Notes: a model not told the origin generated them from the letters alone. A stretch of 64,000 bases of DNA from Streptomyces aquilus (GCF_003955715.1 NZ_CP034463.1:372001-436000); one strand, 5' to 3'; positions 45,191 to 53,920 are shown, counted from the first letter of the stretch. Program-made: numbers and translations.

Positions 45191-45565
45191 ATGGAGAGTG
45201 CGGAGATCCTCGTCGTGAGCATCGGCTCCGACCCGTGCGAGGGCGACGCCAAGAGTGAGGTGAAGGACGAGGCCCGCTGGCCCGTCGTCGCCCGGCTGCC
45301 ACCGTCGATCACCGTCTTCCGCGCCGACGCGACACACCTCCCCGAGCTGTCCGCGCACGGCCGCCTCGCCCTCGCGCGCTCCCCCCAAGGAGAGATCACG
45401 AGCAGCGGCGACGACACCCTCCTCCACCAACTCGACGAAACCGCCCGCCTGTTCGTCGAGGCCTGGAAGACGGGCCCGCGCAACAAGTCATCAAGGCCGG
45501 GCGACGGACGGAACTGGGGCGACCCGGAATTCCAGCCGCCCGACCATAACCCGAACGGAGTGTGA
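45191..45565 (+). CDS. Small protein of unknown function upstream of the protease-propeller gene
   Basis: A 124-residue protein: MESAEILVVSIGSDPCEGDA, then SITVFRADATHLPELSAHGRLALARS, a helix LHQLDETARLFVEAWKTG and a polar, proline-rich tail. No signal peptide, membrane helix or known domain was recognised. Its stop TGA is one base before the ATG of the next gene (TGAGATG), so the two are almost certainly translated together. It could be a chaperone, inhibitor or export partner of the protease-like protein; that is a guess from position only. Confidence 0.65.
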   Translation: MESAEILVVSIGSDPCEGDAKSEVKDEARWPVVARLPPSITVFRADATHLPELSAHGRLALARSPQGEITSSGDDTLLHQLDETARLFVEAWKTGPRNKSSRPGDGRNWGDPEFQPPDHNPNGV

Positions 45566-45566
45566 G

Positions 45567-47738
45567 ATGGCAGGAGACTTCGACATCACCGAACGCGCTG
45601 TACTCGGAGCGGACGCCGCCCAGCGGGGCGCCGCACCGACCTGGCCCGGCGTGGGACAGACCCTGCACCGGTACGGCAGGGTCAGCGTCGTCGCCGTGCC
45701 CGGCGGACCGGCCGCAGCGGCGCCGGGACCCGAACCCGGCGACACGGACGGCCTCACCGAAGTGGAGCGACTCGGCCTGGCCGCCCTGCGGTTACGCGAG
45801 TCCACCGCGTACCGCACGGCCAAGGCCCGGCGTCTGCGGGACGCGGAGCCATGGGACATGCCCGATTGCACGGAGGTCGTGCCCCAGCCCGGGCCGCCCA
45901 CCGCTTCCGCCACCGCCGCGGCACCGACCAGCTCCTACCTGGAGGGCACTGTCGCGGTCGGCATCGTCATCGTGCAGGGCCCCACCTCCGACCTGCAGTT
46001 CTCCAACGACGAGATCCTCAAGGTCGTCGCCGAGGTGCAGAACGGGCTCAGCTTCTACCCGACGACCAACCCCATCGCCGGCATCAGCTTCGCCTACGAC
46101 ATCCAGAACGTGGCCGTCACGGTCGCCGCCGACCCCAACGCCCCCGACCTGGAAGCCCTTTGGCGCAACCCTGCGATGGCGGCGATGGGCTACAGCGCCG
46201 ACTGGGCCGGAGTGGGCACCTACGTCGAAGACCTGCGCACCCGGTTCGGCACCCGCTGGACCTACTGCGGCTTCTTCACCAAGTACCCGCTCTCGCACTT
46301 CGCGTACGCGAGCATCGGCGGTCCGCGCGTGGTCATGCAGTACGCCAACGACGGCTGGGGCCCCGACAACATCGACCGCGTCTTCGCCCACGAGACCGGG
46401 CACATCTTCGGCTGCCCCGACGAGTACGCCAACAGCAAGTGCGACTGCGGCGGCTCCTGGGGACGGTACGGCCTGGTCAACGGCAACTGCGAGAACTGCG
46501 CGGGCGACGGCGGCGTCGCCTGCCTCATGAAGCTCAACACCTTCGCGGTGTGCGAGTTCACACCAGGCCACCTCGGCTGGTCCCCTCAGCTCCTCGTCCG
46601 CAACTACGGCTATTCCGCCGGAGGTTGGCGCGTCGAGAAGCATCCCCGGCTCCTCGGGGACATCACCGCCGACGGACGGCTGGACATCGTCGGCTTCGGC
46701 GACGCGGGCGTGTATGTGTCCCCGGGCCACTCCGACGGCCGCTTCGAGACCCCGCGCCGGGTCATCGACAACTTCGGCTACGAGGCCGGGGGCTGGCGCG
46801 TCGAGAAGCATCCGCGGTTCCTCGCGGACGTGACGGGCGAGGGACGCGCGGACATCGTGGGCTTCGGTGACGCCGGCGTATGGGTCGCTCTGTCCAACGG
46901 TGACGGCACGTTCGGAGCGATGACGATGCCGATCGCCAACTTCGGCTACAACGCCGGCGGTTGGCGGGTGGAGAAGCATCCACGGTTCCTCGCCGACATC
47001 ACCGGGGACGGCCGCGCGGACATCGTCGGGTTCGGTGACGCCGGCGTATGGGTCGCCCTGTCCAACGGCGACGGCACCTTCCAGCCGATGACGCTGGCCA
47101 TCAACAACTTCGGCTACAACGCCGGCGGCTGGCGCGTCGAGAAACACCCGCGGTTCCTCGCCGACACCACCGGGGACGGCCGCGCGGACATCGTCGGGTT
47201 CGGTGACGCCGGCGTATGGGTCGCCCTGTCCAACGGCGACGGCACCTTCCAGCCGATGACGCTGGCCATCAACAACTTCGGCTACAACGCCGGCGGCTGG
47301 CGCGTCGAGAAACACCCGCGGTTCCTCGCGGACGTGACCGGTGACGGCCGGGCGGATGTCGTGGGGTTCGGTGACGCCGGTGTGTGGGTGGCGCTCTCCA
47401 ACGGCGACGGTACCTTCCAGCCGATGGCGATGCCGATCGCCAACTTCGCCTACAACGCCGGAGGTTGGCGGGTGGAGAAGCACCCGCGGTTCCTCGCCGA
47501 CACCACCGGGGACGGCCGCGCGGACGTCGTCGGCTTCGGTGACGCCGGCGTCTGGGTGTCCCGGTCCCTCGGCGCAGGGCTCTTCGACCCACCCGGACGG
47601 GTGATCGCGAACTTCGGCTACGACGCCGGGGGCTGGCGCGTCGAGAAGCATCCTCGGTTCGTCGCCAACATCACCGGCGACGGCAAGGCCGATGTCCTGG
47701 GCTTCGGCGACGCCGGCGTGTGGGTCAACCGCACCTGA
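45567..47738 (+). CDS. Snapalysin-like zinc metalloprotease fused to a seven-repeat FG-GAP/VCBS propeller
   Basis: A 723-residue two-part protein. Residues about 120-340 carry HETGHIFGCPD, that is H275-E276-x-x-H279-x-x-G-x-x-D285. This is the aspartate-ended metzincin signature of snapalysin (family M7), and a Met follows in ACLMKLN as a possible Met-turn. Nine or more Cys surround it. From residue 349 come seven repeats of 56 residues (AGGWRVEKHPRF, DxTGDGRAD, VGFGDAGVWV), the length of blades of a seven-bladed beta-propeller with calcium-like D-x-x-x-D-G loops, as in fungal lectins. There is no signal peptide, although Cys content and domains suggest an outside role. GGAGTGTGAG precedes the ATG. 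Confidence 0.82.
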   Translation: MAGDFDITERAVLGADAAQRGAAPTWPGVGQTLHRYGRVSVVAVPGGPAAAAPGPEPGDTDGLTEVERLGLAALRLRESTAYRTAKARRLRDAEPWDMPDCTEVVPQPGPPTASATAAAPTSSYLEGTVAVGIVIVQGPTSDLQFSNDEILKVVAEVQNGLSFYPTTNPIAGISFAYDIQNVAVTVAADPNAPDLEALWRNPAMAAMGYSADWAGVGTYVEDLRTRFGTRWTYCGFFTKYPLSHFAYASIGGPRVVMQYANDGWGPDNIDRVFAHETGHIFGCPDEYANSKCDCGGSWGRYGLVNGNCENCAGDGGVACLMKLNTFAVCEFTPGHLGWSPQLLVRNYGYSAGGWRVEKHPRLLGDITADGRLDIVGFGDAGVYVSPGHSDGRFETPRRVIDNFGYEAGGWRVEKHPRFLADVTGEGRADIVGFGDAGVWVALSNGDGTFGAMTMPIANFGYNAGGWRVEKHPRFLADITGDGRADIVGFGDAGVWVALSNGDGTFQPMTLAINNFGYNAGGWRVEKHPRFLADTTGDGRADIVGFGDAGVWVALSNGDGTFQPMTLAINNFGYNAGGWRVEKHPRFLADVTGDGRADVVGFGDAGVWVALSNGDGTFQPMAMPIANFAYNAGGWRVEKHPRFLADTTGDGRADVVGFGDAGVWVSRSLGAGLFDPPGRVIANFGYDAGGWRVEKHPRFVANITGDGKADVLGFGDAGVWVNRT
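46611..47735 (+). repeat. Seven tandem 168-bp repeats coding propeller blades
   Basis: Repeats begin at 46611, 46779, 46947, 47115, 47283, 47451 and 47619; the last is cut short by the stop. Each codes for 56 residues. Repeats 3, 4 and 5 are nearly identical at the DNA level over long runs, which implies recent duplication or gene conversion. The outer ones have diverged. Confidence 0.9.
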
Positions 47739-47757
47739 GCACAGGAGGCGCGGGTCA

Positions 47758-47788
47758 GCTGGGGCCGGCGGAAGCCGTCGGCCCCAGC
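47758..47788. terminator. Hairpin terminator after the protease-propeller gene
   Basis: GCTGGGGCCGGCGG at 47758-47771 pairs with 47775-47788 over 14 bases (one G-T pair) around a three-base loop, 20 bases after the stop. It is very stable. Confidence 0.8.
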
Positions 47789-48089
47789 GACCGCAGCGGG
47801 TCTCCTCGAAGTGGTCGCTGGATGCGCAGTGGGCCTGCCTGGAGCCGTCGATGCCCCGAGGCAGGAAGCCGGGCCGTCCGCCGAGTGGACCAGGCGTCTG
47901 CCTCGGAACCGAGCGGGCGGCATGTGCCGAGGGTGGAAGGGTTTCGGTGCACGGGCTGGGCAGGCCACGTGCGGGCGGAGGTTCCGAAACCCCCGCCGGA
48001 CCGGGGGGTGAGCCAGCCGGGATCGGCGGGCTTCTCCCATGGACGGCACGACGAGGCACAGCTGGATGGCGGCGACCTCGGCGACGTCG

Positions 48090-48330
48090 TCGGTGGGGCC
48101 GAGCAGGACTGGCTGACGCTTGAGCGGCCGCCGGCCTACGCGCCCGAACTCAACCCCGTCGAGCTGCTGGGGTCGGTCATCAAGACCCGCGAGCTGGCCA
48201 ACCTCGTCGGCGACCACCTCGTCGATGCCGCTGACGCAGCCGAACGCGGCGTCCCGCGAGTCTGCTCCAGCGAACAACTCCCGTGGTCCTTCCTCACGCA
48301 CACCGGCCTCACCATCCATTCCCAGCAACC
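48090..48330 (+). pseudogene. IS630-superfamily transposase C-terminal relic
   Basis: The plus frame DWLTLERPPAYAPELNPVELLGSVIKTRELANL is the last DDE-domain block of another IS630-superfamily transposase, distinct from the two at 12 and 16 kb. It is followed by ADAAERGVPRVCSSEQLPWSFLTHTGLTI. The N-terminal and central parts are not found; the 300 bases upstream, from the terminator on, show no gene. Confidence 0.65.
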
Positions 48331-48402
48331 AGCGTCGTCACAGCTGTCGTCTCAAGGCTGTCGGCCACGGGTCACTCCCCCGGCTTCGGCACAACCGCCC
48401 TG

Positions 48403-49404
48403 TCAGACGAACGGGTACCTCTGCTCCAGCAGGGCGATACCCAGTGACGTGAGGGTGTGGAGGACTGCTTTGCCTTCCCGCCGGGTGGTGATCAGGTGGG
48501 CGTTGCGCAGCACCGTCGTATGGTGGCTTGCGGTCGCCGGTGAGATGTTCAGACGGCGGGCCAGTTCCGTGGTGCTGCATCCGCCGACGGCCGTCCTCAG
48601 CACGGCAGCCCGAGTGCGCCCCAGCAAGTCGTCAAGTGACTGGGCGGTGGACTGGCCGGCGCCCTCCCACAGCACGGTGTCGAGCGAGGTCTCACTGAGG
48701 CTGGGGACGGCCAGAGTGGGTGCCCGGGCCGGGTCCAGTGGCGGAGACAGAAGTTGAATCTGCGGTGTGGAGAACATCGTCGGCGCGATGACGAGACCTC
48801 TCCCGTTCAGGTGGATGTCCTCGTCGTGCCGGTGGGCCACTTCGAGCACAGGCGGGCGCCAGCGGACCAACGGGCCGCAGAGTGTGGTGAGCAGCTGCTC
48901 GACCCCGCCGTCGGCCATCGTGCTGGCAAACGCGCCGCGGACCTCGCTCAGATGGGAGCGCACCCTGCTCCAGTAGGGGGCGACGGTGACGCTGTGACAG
49001 GCTCGGAGTGCCGCGGCCACTTGGAGGCGGGGTTCCCGGTCGCCGTCCATCAGGTTGCGGGCCCAGGAACGGTGGGTGGGGTGGAAGGCGAGGTTCTCCA
49101 GTTCGAGGCGCATCAGGGCGCGGGGAGCCGCCATCAAGTTGTCCACCGCCTCGTCGACGGATGCCGTGTCACCCATCAGGCTCATCGCGTCGATCAGCGG
49201 ACCGCGCATGGGCATCAACGCGGCCAGCGGGCCGGCCTGTTCGCCCAGTCGGCCATGCACCGACACACGCCAGCGACGGAATGTGAGACTGGCGTCGCGG
49301 TCCTTCAACAGCCTCACACTGTCAAACGTCTCCGCCGCCACGCCGATCGTCGTGGCCACGCGAGTCCGCGCCAAGTCCTCCACCGTGAAGTGAATGCGTT
49401 TCAC
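48403..49404 (-). CDS. ArsR-like winged-helix regulator with large N-terminal domain
   Basis: A 333-residue protein. I start at the GTG at 49404 because the conserved protein begins RIHFTVEDLARTRVATTIG; 60 further open codons upstream are not protein-like. The last 80 residues are the DNA-binding domain: LLGRTRAAVLRTAVGGCSTTELARRLNISPATASHHTTVLRNAHLITTRREGKAVLHTLT. The N-terminal 240 residues are a ligand or oligomer domain found in many Streptomyces ArsR-type proteins. No target gene is adjacent; both sides are degenerate. Confidence 0.85.
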   Translation of the reverse strand: MKRIHFTVEDLARTRVATTIGVAAETFDSVRLLKDRDASLTFRRWRVSVHGRLGEQAGPLAALMPMRGPLIDAMSLMGDTASVDEAVDNLMAAPRALMRLELENLAFHPTHRSWARNLMDGDREPRLQVAAALRACHSVTVAPYWSRVRSHLSEVRGAFASTMADGGVEQLLTTLCGPLVRWRPPVLEVAHRHDEDIHLNGRGLVIAPTMFSTPQIQLLSPPLDPARAPTLAVPSLSETSLDTVLWEGAGQSTAQSLDDLLGRTRAAVLRTAVGGCSTTELARRLNISPATASHHTTVLRNAHLITTRREGKAVLHTLTSLGIALLEQRYPFV

Positions 49405-49894
49405 CAAGCGCCCCGTCGTCGCGTCACCGTCTGGCCACAGTAGTCTCAGCCCTGCGCGGCAATCACACAACGATCGATCAGGCCACGGCCGGTCGACCCT
49501 GGATGAGTGCGGATCCTTCATCGCGCGGCGGCCAGACAGTCGTGTCCAGCACCCCCGCCGCCCTCCAGCGACGAAGCAGCGCACCAGGCCGACATCGCGA
49601 CCCGGACGCTGTCGAATCCCCGCACCCTCTCGCGGCGGTCCCGCGCTTCGGACGCGTCGCTGGTGAGCTCGGCGACCGTCGTGGCCACCAGGTCAGCCCC
49701 GGCCCGCTGTCTCGGCTGCCGGGTCTCCCCCGCCGAGCCGGACGCGGTGACTTGAGTGTGTGCGGGACGATGACGGCGTCCGCCTCGCCTCGACCATCCC
49801 TCGGGCCCGCGTCCCCGAGCTCACCGACCGCCTCGGCCTCGACGTCGCCCAGCTGCGCGAACGACGAACCCACCTCGCAGACGGACGCCAGCGG
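49405..49894. other. Degenerate stretch upstream of an ABC remnant
   Basis: About 490 bases with no whole gene. It includes the promoter side of the ArsR-like gene. Short frames near 49770-49860 (VRLASTIPRARVPELTDRLGLDVAQLRE) look like protein, but I cannot place them. Confidence 0.35.
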
Positions 49895-50075
49895 CGCGCA
49901 CGGGATGTTCACCCAGATCAGACGCCTGGCCCCGCACTGCATGACGAGCGTCGTAACCCACCAACTGGAGAACGCCCGGCTCGCCGACCACATCCTTGTC
50001 ATGGACCAAGGCCGAGTCGTCGAACAGGGCGCCTACCAGGACCCGGTCAACGCCGACGGCCCGTTCGCCAACTGA
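49895..50075 (+). pseudogene. ABC transporter ATP-binding subunit, C-terminal remnant
   Basis: The plus frame MFTQIRRLAPHCMTSVVTHQLENARLADHILVMDQGRVVEQGAYQDPV and the ending GPFAN plus stop is the H-loop (VVTHQ) and D-strand end of an exporter-type ABC ATPase. Walker A, Walker B and the signature motif are absent. It is a leftover of a fused membrane/ATPase exporter gene. Confidence 0.7.
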
Positions 50076-50124
50076 GCTGCACCCGTATGCAACGGCCAGT
50101 ATCGGCATCCCAGGCGCGAACGGA

Positions 50125-50306
50125 TGAATCCACCCCGCTCGCGACGACGAGCCATACCGCTCGGGCACGTCCCGCCACGAGGCACCAGCCCGGGTCCGCC
50201 ACCGTACGCCGTCCATCAGCTCCCGCCGCGTCCACACCTGCGACGGCCCGGCTTGATGCCCTGCGGCAACAACGCCTCCAGCCGGGCCCGCTGAGATGAC
50301 CATCAA
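50125..50306 (-). pseudogene. IS5-family transposase N-terminal relic
   Basis: On the minus strand HQAGPSQVWTRRELMDGVRWRTRAGASWRDVPERYGSSSRAG is the N-terminal domain of an IS5-family transposase. The DDE core does not follow. It abuts the ABC remnant on one side and the stop of the DHA2 exporter on the other. Confidence 0.65.
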
Positions 50307-50379
50307 CGAACGAGATCCACTTTCGCCACAGACCAGGCGGGCGATCCAGTGGGGATCCAGTGGACGCCCCGCCTGCGAT

Positions 50380-52011
50380 CTAGCGGGTGGACCCGGTGTG
50401 CTCCCGCACAGTCGCCGTCTCGCTCACCGTCGTCCCGGCCCCCGGCTCGGCGCTCTGCTTCGCGAAGGCGCGCCGGCCCGGCAGGACCGCGAGGACGATC
50501 AGTGTTCCGGCGGCCATGATGATCCCGCCGATGAGGCTGGTCTGGGCGACTCCGTGGGCGAAGGCCTGGTGGACGGCGTCCACGGCGGCCTGCGCCTGCT
50601 GGGGCCCGGCGGAGGGATCCTGCGCGACCCGCTGCGCGACGGCCAGGCCGGCGCCGACCGAGTCCTTGGCGGTCTCCATCGCCTCCGCCGGGAGCCGGTT
50701 GCCCACCAGGTCGGTCAGCTCGTCCCGGTAGGCCGTGCCCAGCAGCGAGCCCAGCACCGCGATGCCCAGCGCCCCGCCCAGCTCCAGCGCGGTGTCGTTG
50801 ACACCGCCGCCCACGCCCAGCTCCGACTCGGGGAAGGAGCCCATGATCGTGTCGGTCGCCGGGGAGATGGCCAGGCCGAGCGCGAGGCCCAGCATCATCA
50901 GCGGCGCCAGGAAGTCCGGGTACGTCGACCCCTTGTCGATCTGGGTGAGCAGGAACATGCCCGCCGTGCCGATGGCCAGGCCGGTCACGGCCATCACCCG
51001 CACGCCCAGCTTCGGGGCGAGCACCCCGGTCAGCGCGGACCCGAGGAACACCGCACCGCCCAGCGGCAGCAGCCGCACGCCCGTGTCCAGGGCGCCGTAG
51101 CCGAGGACGAACTGCAAGAACTGCGTCGAGTAGTAGATCACGGCGAACATGCCGAAGAAGAAGAACATCACCGCGAGCATCGAGCCGCTGAAGGGCCGCA
51201 GCGCGAACCTTCGGACGTCCAGCATCGGGTGCGGGTGCCGCAGCTCCCAGGCGACGAAGGCGACCAGACCGACACCGGCGACCACGGCGGCGGTGACGGG
51301 GCCGACACCCCAGCCGGCGTGCGGGCCCTCGATGGCGGCGTAGATCAGGGAGCCGACCGTGACGATCGACAGCAGACCACCGACGTAGTCGATCCGGCCC
51401 ATGCCCTCCGCCTTGGACGGCGGTACCAGGGCAAGCGCGCCGAACACGGCGGCCACGGCGATCGGCACGTTGATCAGGAAGGTCGAGCCCCAGGCGTGGT
51501 CCTCGAGCAGCCAGCCGGAGACCAGCGGGCCGACGGCTACCGCCACCCCGGAAGTTGCGGCCCAGGCGGTGATGGCCTTGGCCCGCTCGCTCCGGGGGAA
51601 GGTCGCGACCACCAGGGACAGCGTGGCCGGCATCACGACCGCGGCACCGATACCCATGATCGCGCGGGCCACGATGACCAGCGCGGTCTCGTCGACCAGG
51701 CTCCCCATCACCGATCCACCGGCGAAGATCAGCAGACCCAGCACCAGCGCGCCGCGCCGGCTGTACTTGTCGCCGATCGCGCCCAGCACCAGCATCAGCG
51801 CCGCGTACGGAACGGTGTAGGAGTCGACGACCCACTGCAGATCACTGCTGCTCAGGCCCAGGTCGGTGGTCATGTCGGGGGCGGCGACGATCAGCGACGT
51901 GTTCGCCATCACCGTGATCAGCAGGCTCAGGCACAGTACGAGCAGCGCCCACCAGCGCCGCGCGTAAGGCCCGGTCATCTTCTCCACCGGGGTATGTGCA
52001 AGGAAGGGCAT
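50380..52011 (-). CDS. MFS exporter, DHA2 (EmrB/QacA) family
   Basis: A 543-residue, 14-helix drug exporter. VMANTSLIVAAPDMTTDLG begins the first helix (DHA2 D1 motif variant), LGAIGDKYSRRGALVLGLL is motif A, and VAVAVGPLVSGWLLE is motif C. A Gln/Ala-rich loop near residue 465 precedes the last helix, as in actinomycin- or methylenomycin-type exporters. AGGAG lies six bases before the ATG at 52011. It lies 94 bases downstream of the flavoprotein gene on the same strand, so export and oxidation of one compound may be linked. Confidence 0.92.
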   Translation of the reverse strand: MPFLAHTPVEKMTGPYARRWWALLVLCLSLLITVMANTSLIVAAPDMTTDLGLSSSDLQWVVDSYTVPYAALMLVLGAIGDKYSRRGALVLGLLIFAGGSVMGSLVDETALVIVARAIMGIGAAVVMPATLSLVVATFPRSERAKAITAWAATSGVAVAVGPLVSGWLLEDHAWGSTFLINVPIAVAAVFGALALVPPSKAEGMGRIDYVGGLLSIVTVGSLIYAAIEGPHAGWGVGPVTAAVVAGVGLVAFVAWELRHPHPMLDVRRFALRPFSGSMLAVMFFFFGMFAVIYYSTQFLQFVLGYGALDTGVRLLPLGGAVFLGSALTGVLAPKLGVRVMAVTGLAIGTAGMFLLTQIDKGSTYPDFLAPLMMLGLALGLAISPATDTIMGSFPESELGVGGGVNDTALELGGALGIAVLGSLLGTAYRDELTDLVGNRLPAEAMETAKDSVGAGLAVAQRVAQDPSAGPQQAQAAVDAVHQAFAHGVAQTSLIGGIIMAAGTLIVLAVLPGRRAFAKQSAEPGAGTTVSETATVREHTGSTR

Positions 52012-52105
52012 CAGTAGCTCCTGAGAGGGACGGGGCGGACGAGCGGCATCACGTAATTGCCCGTGAGGCGAGCGGGCGACGGGCTGAGATCTCCGGGCTT
52101 CAAGA

Positions 52106-53149
52106 TCACCCTGTGGCCTCTCGCGGGCTTCCCCCGGCGATCTCCTGGAGGGCCGCGTCGGTGTCCGCGATGGCCAGCATCCTGTTGATGTCGGCGCCGG
52201 CCAGCGCCCCGGCCGCTGCGGAGGCGCCGACCTGGGCGACCAGATCGGTGACGTTGCCGGCCACCCACACACCCGGCACCTCGGTGGTGCCGGCCGTGCC
52301 GGAGGCGAAACCGCGGCCCTTCGGCAGGTCCTGCACCGGCAGGCCCAGACCTTCCAGACCCTGGGTGCGGGCCTGCATCGGCGCGGCGACCGCGACGACG
52401 CGGCGGGCCACGACCTGGCCGTCGGCCAGGCGCACCCCGGCGAGGGCACCGTCCTCGTCGTTGACGACCTCGGTGACCGGGGTGTCGATGACGCGGATGC
52501 CGCGGGCGGCGAAGCGGGCGCGGCTGTCCTCGTCCAGGTCGGTGCCCTGAGTGAAGTAGGTCAGGTCCTCGGTCAGCTGACGAAACAGATACGCGTGGCC
52601 GATGGAGGCCTCGCCGGTGGCGAGGATGCCGATGGGCTCGTCGCGTACCTCCCAGCCGTGGCAGTAGGGGCAGTGCACCACACTGTGCCCCCAGTGCTCG
52701 GCGAGCCCGGGCACCTCCGGCAGGACATCCGTGAGGCCGGTGGCCACCAGGACGCGGCGGGCGGTGATGCGGCGGCCGTCGGCCAGGGTGACGGTGAACC
52801 GCAGGTCCCCGTCCGCCGACGGGGCGGCGGACTCGGCCGAGACCACCTCGCCGAACACGACGCGTCCGCCGTACTGGCGCACCTGCTCCCGGCCCCGTCG
52901 AAGGATCTCGGACGGCGGGGTGCCGTCGAAGACGATGAAGCCGTGCACCGCCTCCGCGGGCGCGTTGCGCGGGGAGCCGCTGTCGATCACGACGACCGAG
53001 CGGCGGGAGCGGGCGAGGATCAGTGCACCGTTCAGCCCCGCGGCGCCCCCGCCGATCACCACCGCGTCGACGGTTTCCTCCGCCAGTGCGTCGCTCGCGT
53101 ACGGAGGAGTCGCCACAGCCGTGGCCTCCTGCGTTTCGCTGTCAGTCAT
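52106..53149 (-). CDS. FAD-dependent disulfide oxidoreductase (thioredoxin-reductase-like)
   Basis: A 347-residue flavoprotein. VDAVVIGGGAAGLNGALILARSRRSVVVID is the FAD motif, and VVHCPYCHGWEVRDEPIGILATGEASIGHA combines the redox-active Cys-Pro-Tyr-Cys with the NAD(P) motif. VPGVWVAGNVTDL is the second FAD contact. The Cys pair and layout match the holomycin/gliotoxin dithiol oxidases as well as thioredoxin reductases. The next gene is a DHA2 exporter, so a dithiol natural product is a possible but unproved substrate. The ATG at 53149 is used; the open frame upstream comes from a hydrolase remnant. Confidence 0.9.
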   Translation of the reverse strand: MTDSETQEATAVATPPYASDALAEETVDAVVIGGGAAGLNGALILARSRRSVVVIDSGSPRNAPAEAVHGFIVFDGTPPSEILRRGREQVRQYGGRVVFGEVVSAESAAPSADGDLRFTVTLADGRRITARRVLVATGLTDVLPEVPGLAEHWGHSVVHCPYCHGWEVRDEPIGILATGEASIGHAYLFRQLTEDLTYFTQGTDLDEDSRARFAARGIRVIDTPVTEVVNDEDGALAGVRLADGQVVARRVVAVAAPMQARTQGLEGLGLPVQDLPKGRGFASGTAGTTEVPGVWVAGNVTDLVAQVGASAAAGALAGADINRMLAIADTDAALQEIAGGSPREATG

Positions 53150-53154
53150 GGTTC

Positions 53155-53403
53155 GGTCAGCCCTTCGAGTTCTGGGTGGTTGGAGGGGGCAGCTGTTCAG
53201 GAAGCCCAGGACGTGGTCGGCGACCGTCTTGGGCTGTTCGAGGTGCAGGAAGTGCCCCGCGCCGAGGACAGCCCGACGTTCGTGATGCACAGATCCAGTC
53301 CGGCGACGAAACTCGCCGTCGCCGGGATCGCGAGGATCAGACCGGGCCTTGCCGGCCTGGAAGGCGTCGCAAGGTTGGGCGGCGCGGAGGAGCGCAAAGG
53401 CAT
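53155..53403 (-). pseudogene. Joined remnants of an MFS exporter start and an alpha/beta-hydrolase end
   Basis: With GGAGAG before the ATG at 53403 the frame reads MPLRSSAPPN, then PGLILAIPATASFVAGLDLCITNVGLSS, the first helix of a DHA2 exporter. After about 38 codons the family likeness ends. In another frame GAGHFLHLEQPKTVADHVLGFLNS is the C-terminal His block of an alpha/beta hydrolase, which runs in frame into the flavoprotein gene. A deletion seems to have fused the two. The intact promoter may now drive the flavoprotein gene. Confidence 0.6.
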
Positions 53404-53437
53404 GGGTTGCTCTCCATCGCGCCAGGCGTACACGCAC

Positions 53438-53516
53438 CCTGTCCGGTGAGCCCAGGACGGTTGTGTACTGAACAGTCAGAAACATACGCGGTTCTGTACT
53501 GGGTTGTCAATAACGG
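53438..53516. promoter_or_regulatory. TetR-type control region, orphan copy
   Basis: About 78 bases here (from CCTGTCCGGTGAGC, through TGTACTGAACAGTCAGAAAC and GGTTCTGTACTG, to GTTGTCAATAACGG) match 59436-59513 at roughly four of five positions. The core ACTGAACAGT is an inverted repeat, and TGTACTG occurs twice, 33 bases apart. In the other copy the region lies between an SDR gene and its TetR gene; here the TetR gene is gone. Confidence 0.6.
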
Positions 53517-53622
53517 CGGGTCGGACCCTCGCTCACCACGACGTTGCCCGGAATGCCGTTTTCGGGCTTCTAGGTGATCGCGGGCTTGGCCAGCAGCAAT
53601 ACCGAGTTGGAAGGATGCATGT

Positions 53623-53920
53623 CATGCCGGAGAAGGTGGATCCCGATCTGAGGGCCCGAGCCGTCCGGCTGGTGCTGTGGCACCGTGCCCAGTACTCGAC
53701 CAAATACCGCGGCGGTGCTGACCATGTCCAAGCAGGTCGAGGTAGGCAGAAGTCGTTGTGGCGCTGGGTCGCGCAGGCCGAGACCGACCGCGGCGAGGCG
53801 TCCGGGGCACGATCGAGGAGAACAAGGAGATCCGTCGGCTGCGGTCGCAGAACCGTCGGCTGAGAGAGGATGCGGCGATCCTGAAGGCGGTCACGACGTT
53901 CTTCGTCGGGCAGCTTGAAT
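53623..53920 (+). pseudogene. IS3-family OrfA relic
   Basis: From an ATG at 53623 the frame MPEKVDPDLRARAVRLVLWH is the start of an IS3 OrfA. After frame changes it continues QKSLWRWVAQAETDRG and then RGTIEENKEIRRLRSQNRRLREDAAILKAVTTFFVGQL, the helix-turn-helix end and the leucine-zipper helix. OrfB, the catalytic part, is absent, replaced by the opposing hydrolase gene. Confidence 0.75.

Noticed and set aside
46611..47735. Regularly spaced 168-bp repeats considered as a possible array
   Set aside because: They are in-frame protein-coding repeats, not CRISPR: there are no unique spacers between short palindromic units.
45792..48059. Minus-strand frame with repeats opposite the propeller protein
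   Set aside because: The repeats are the complement of the 168-bp propeller repeats; there is no independent coding signal.
50296..52017. Plus-strand frame opposite the DHA2 exporter
   Set aside because: It is His/Gln/Arg-rich, antisense to a clear transporter, and typical of GC-rich shadow frames.
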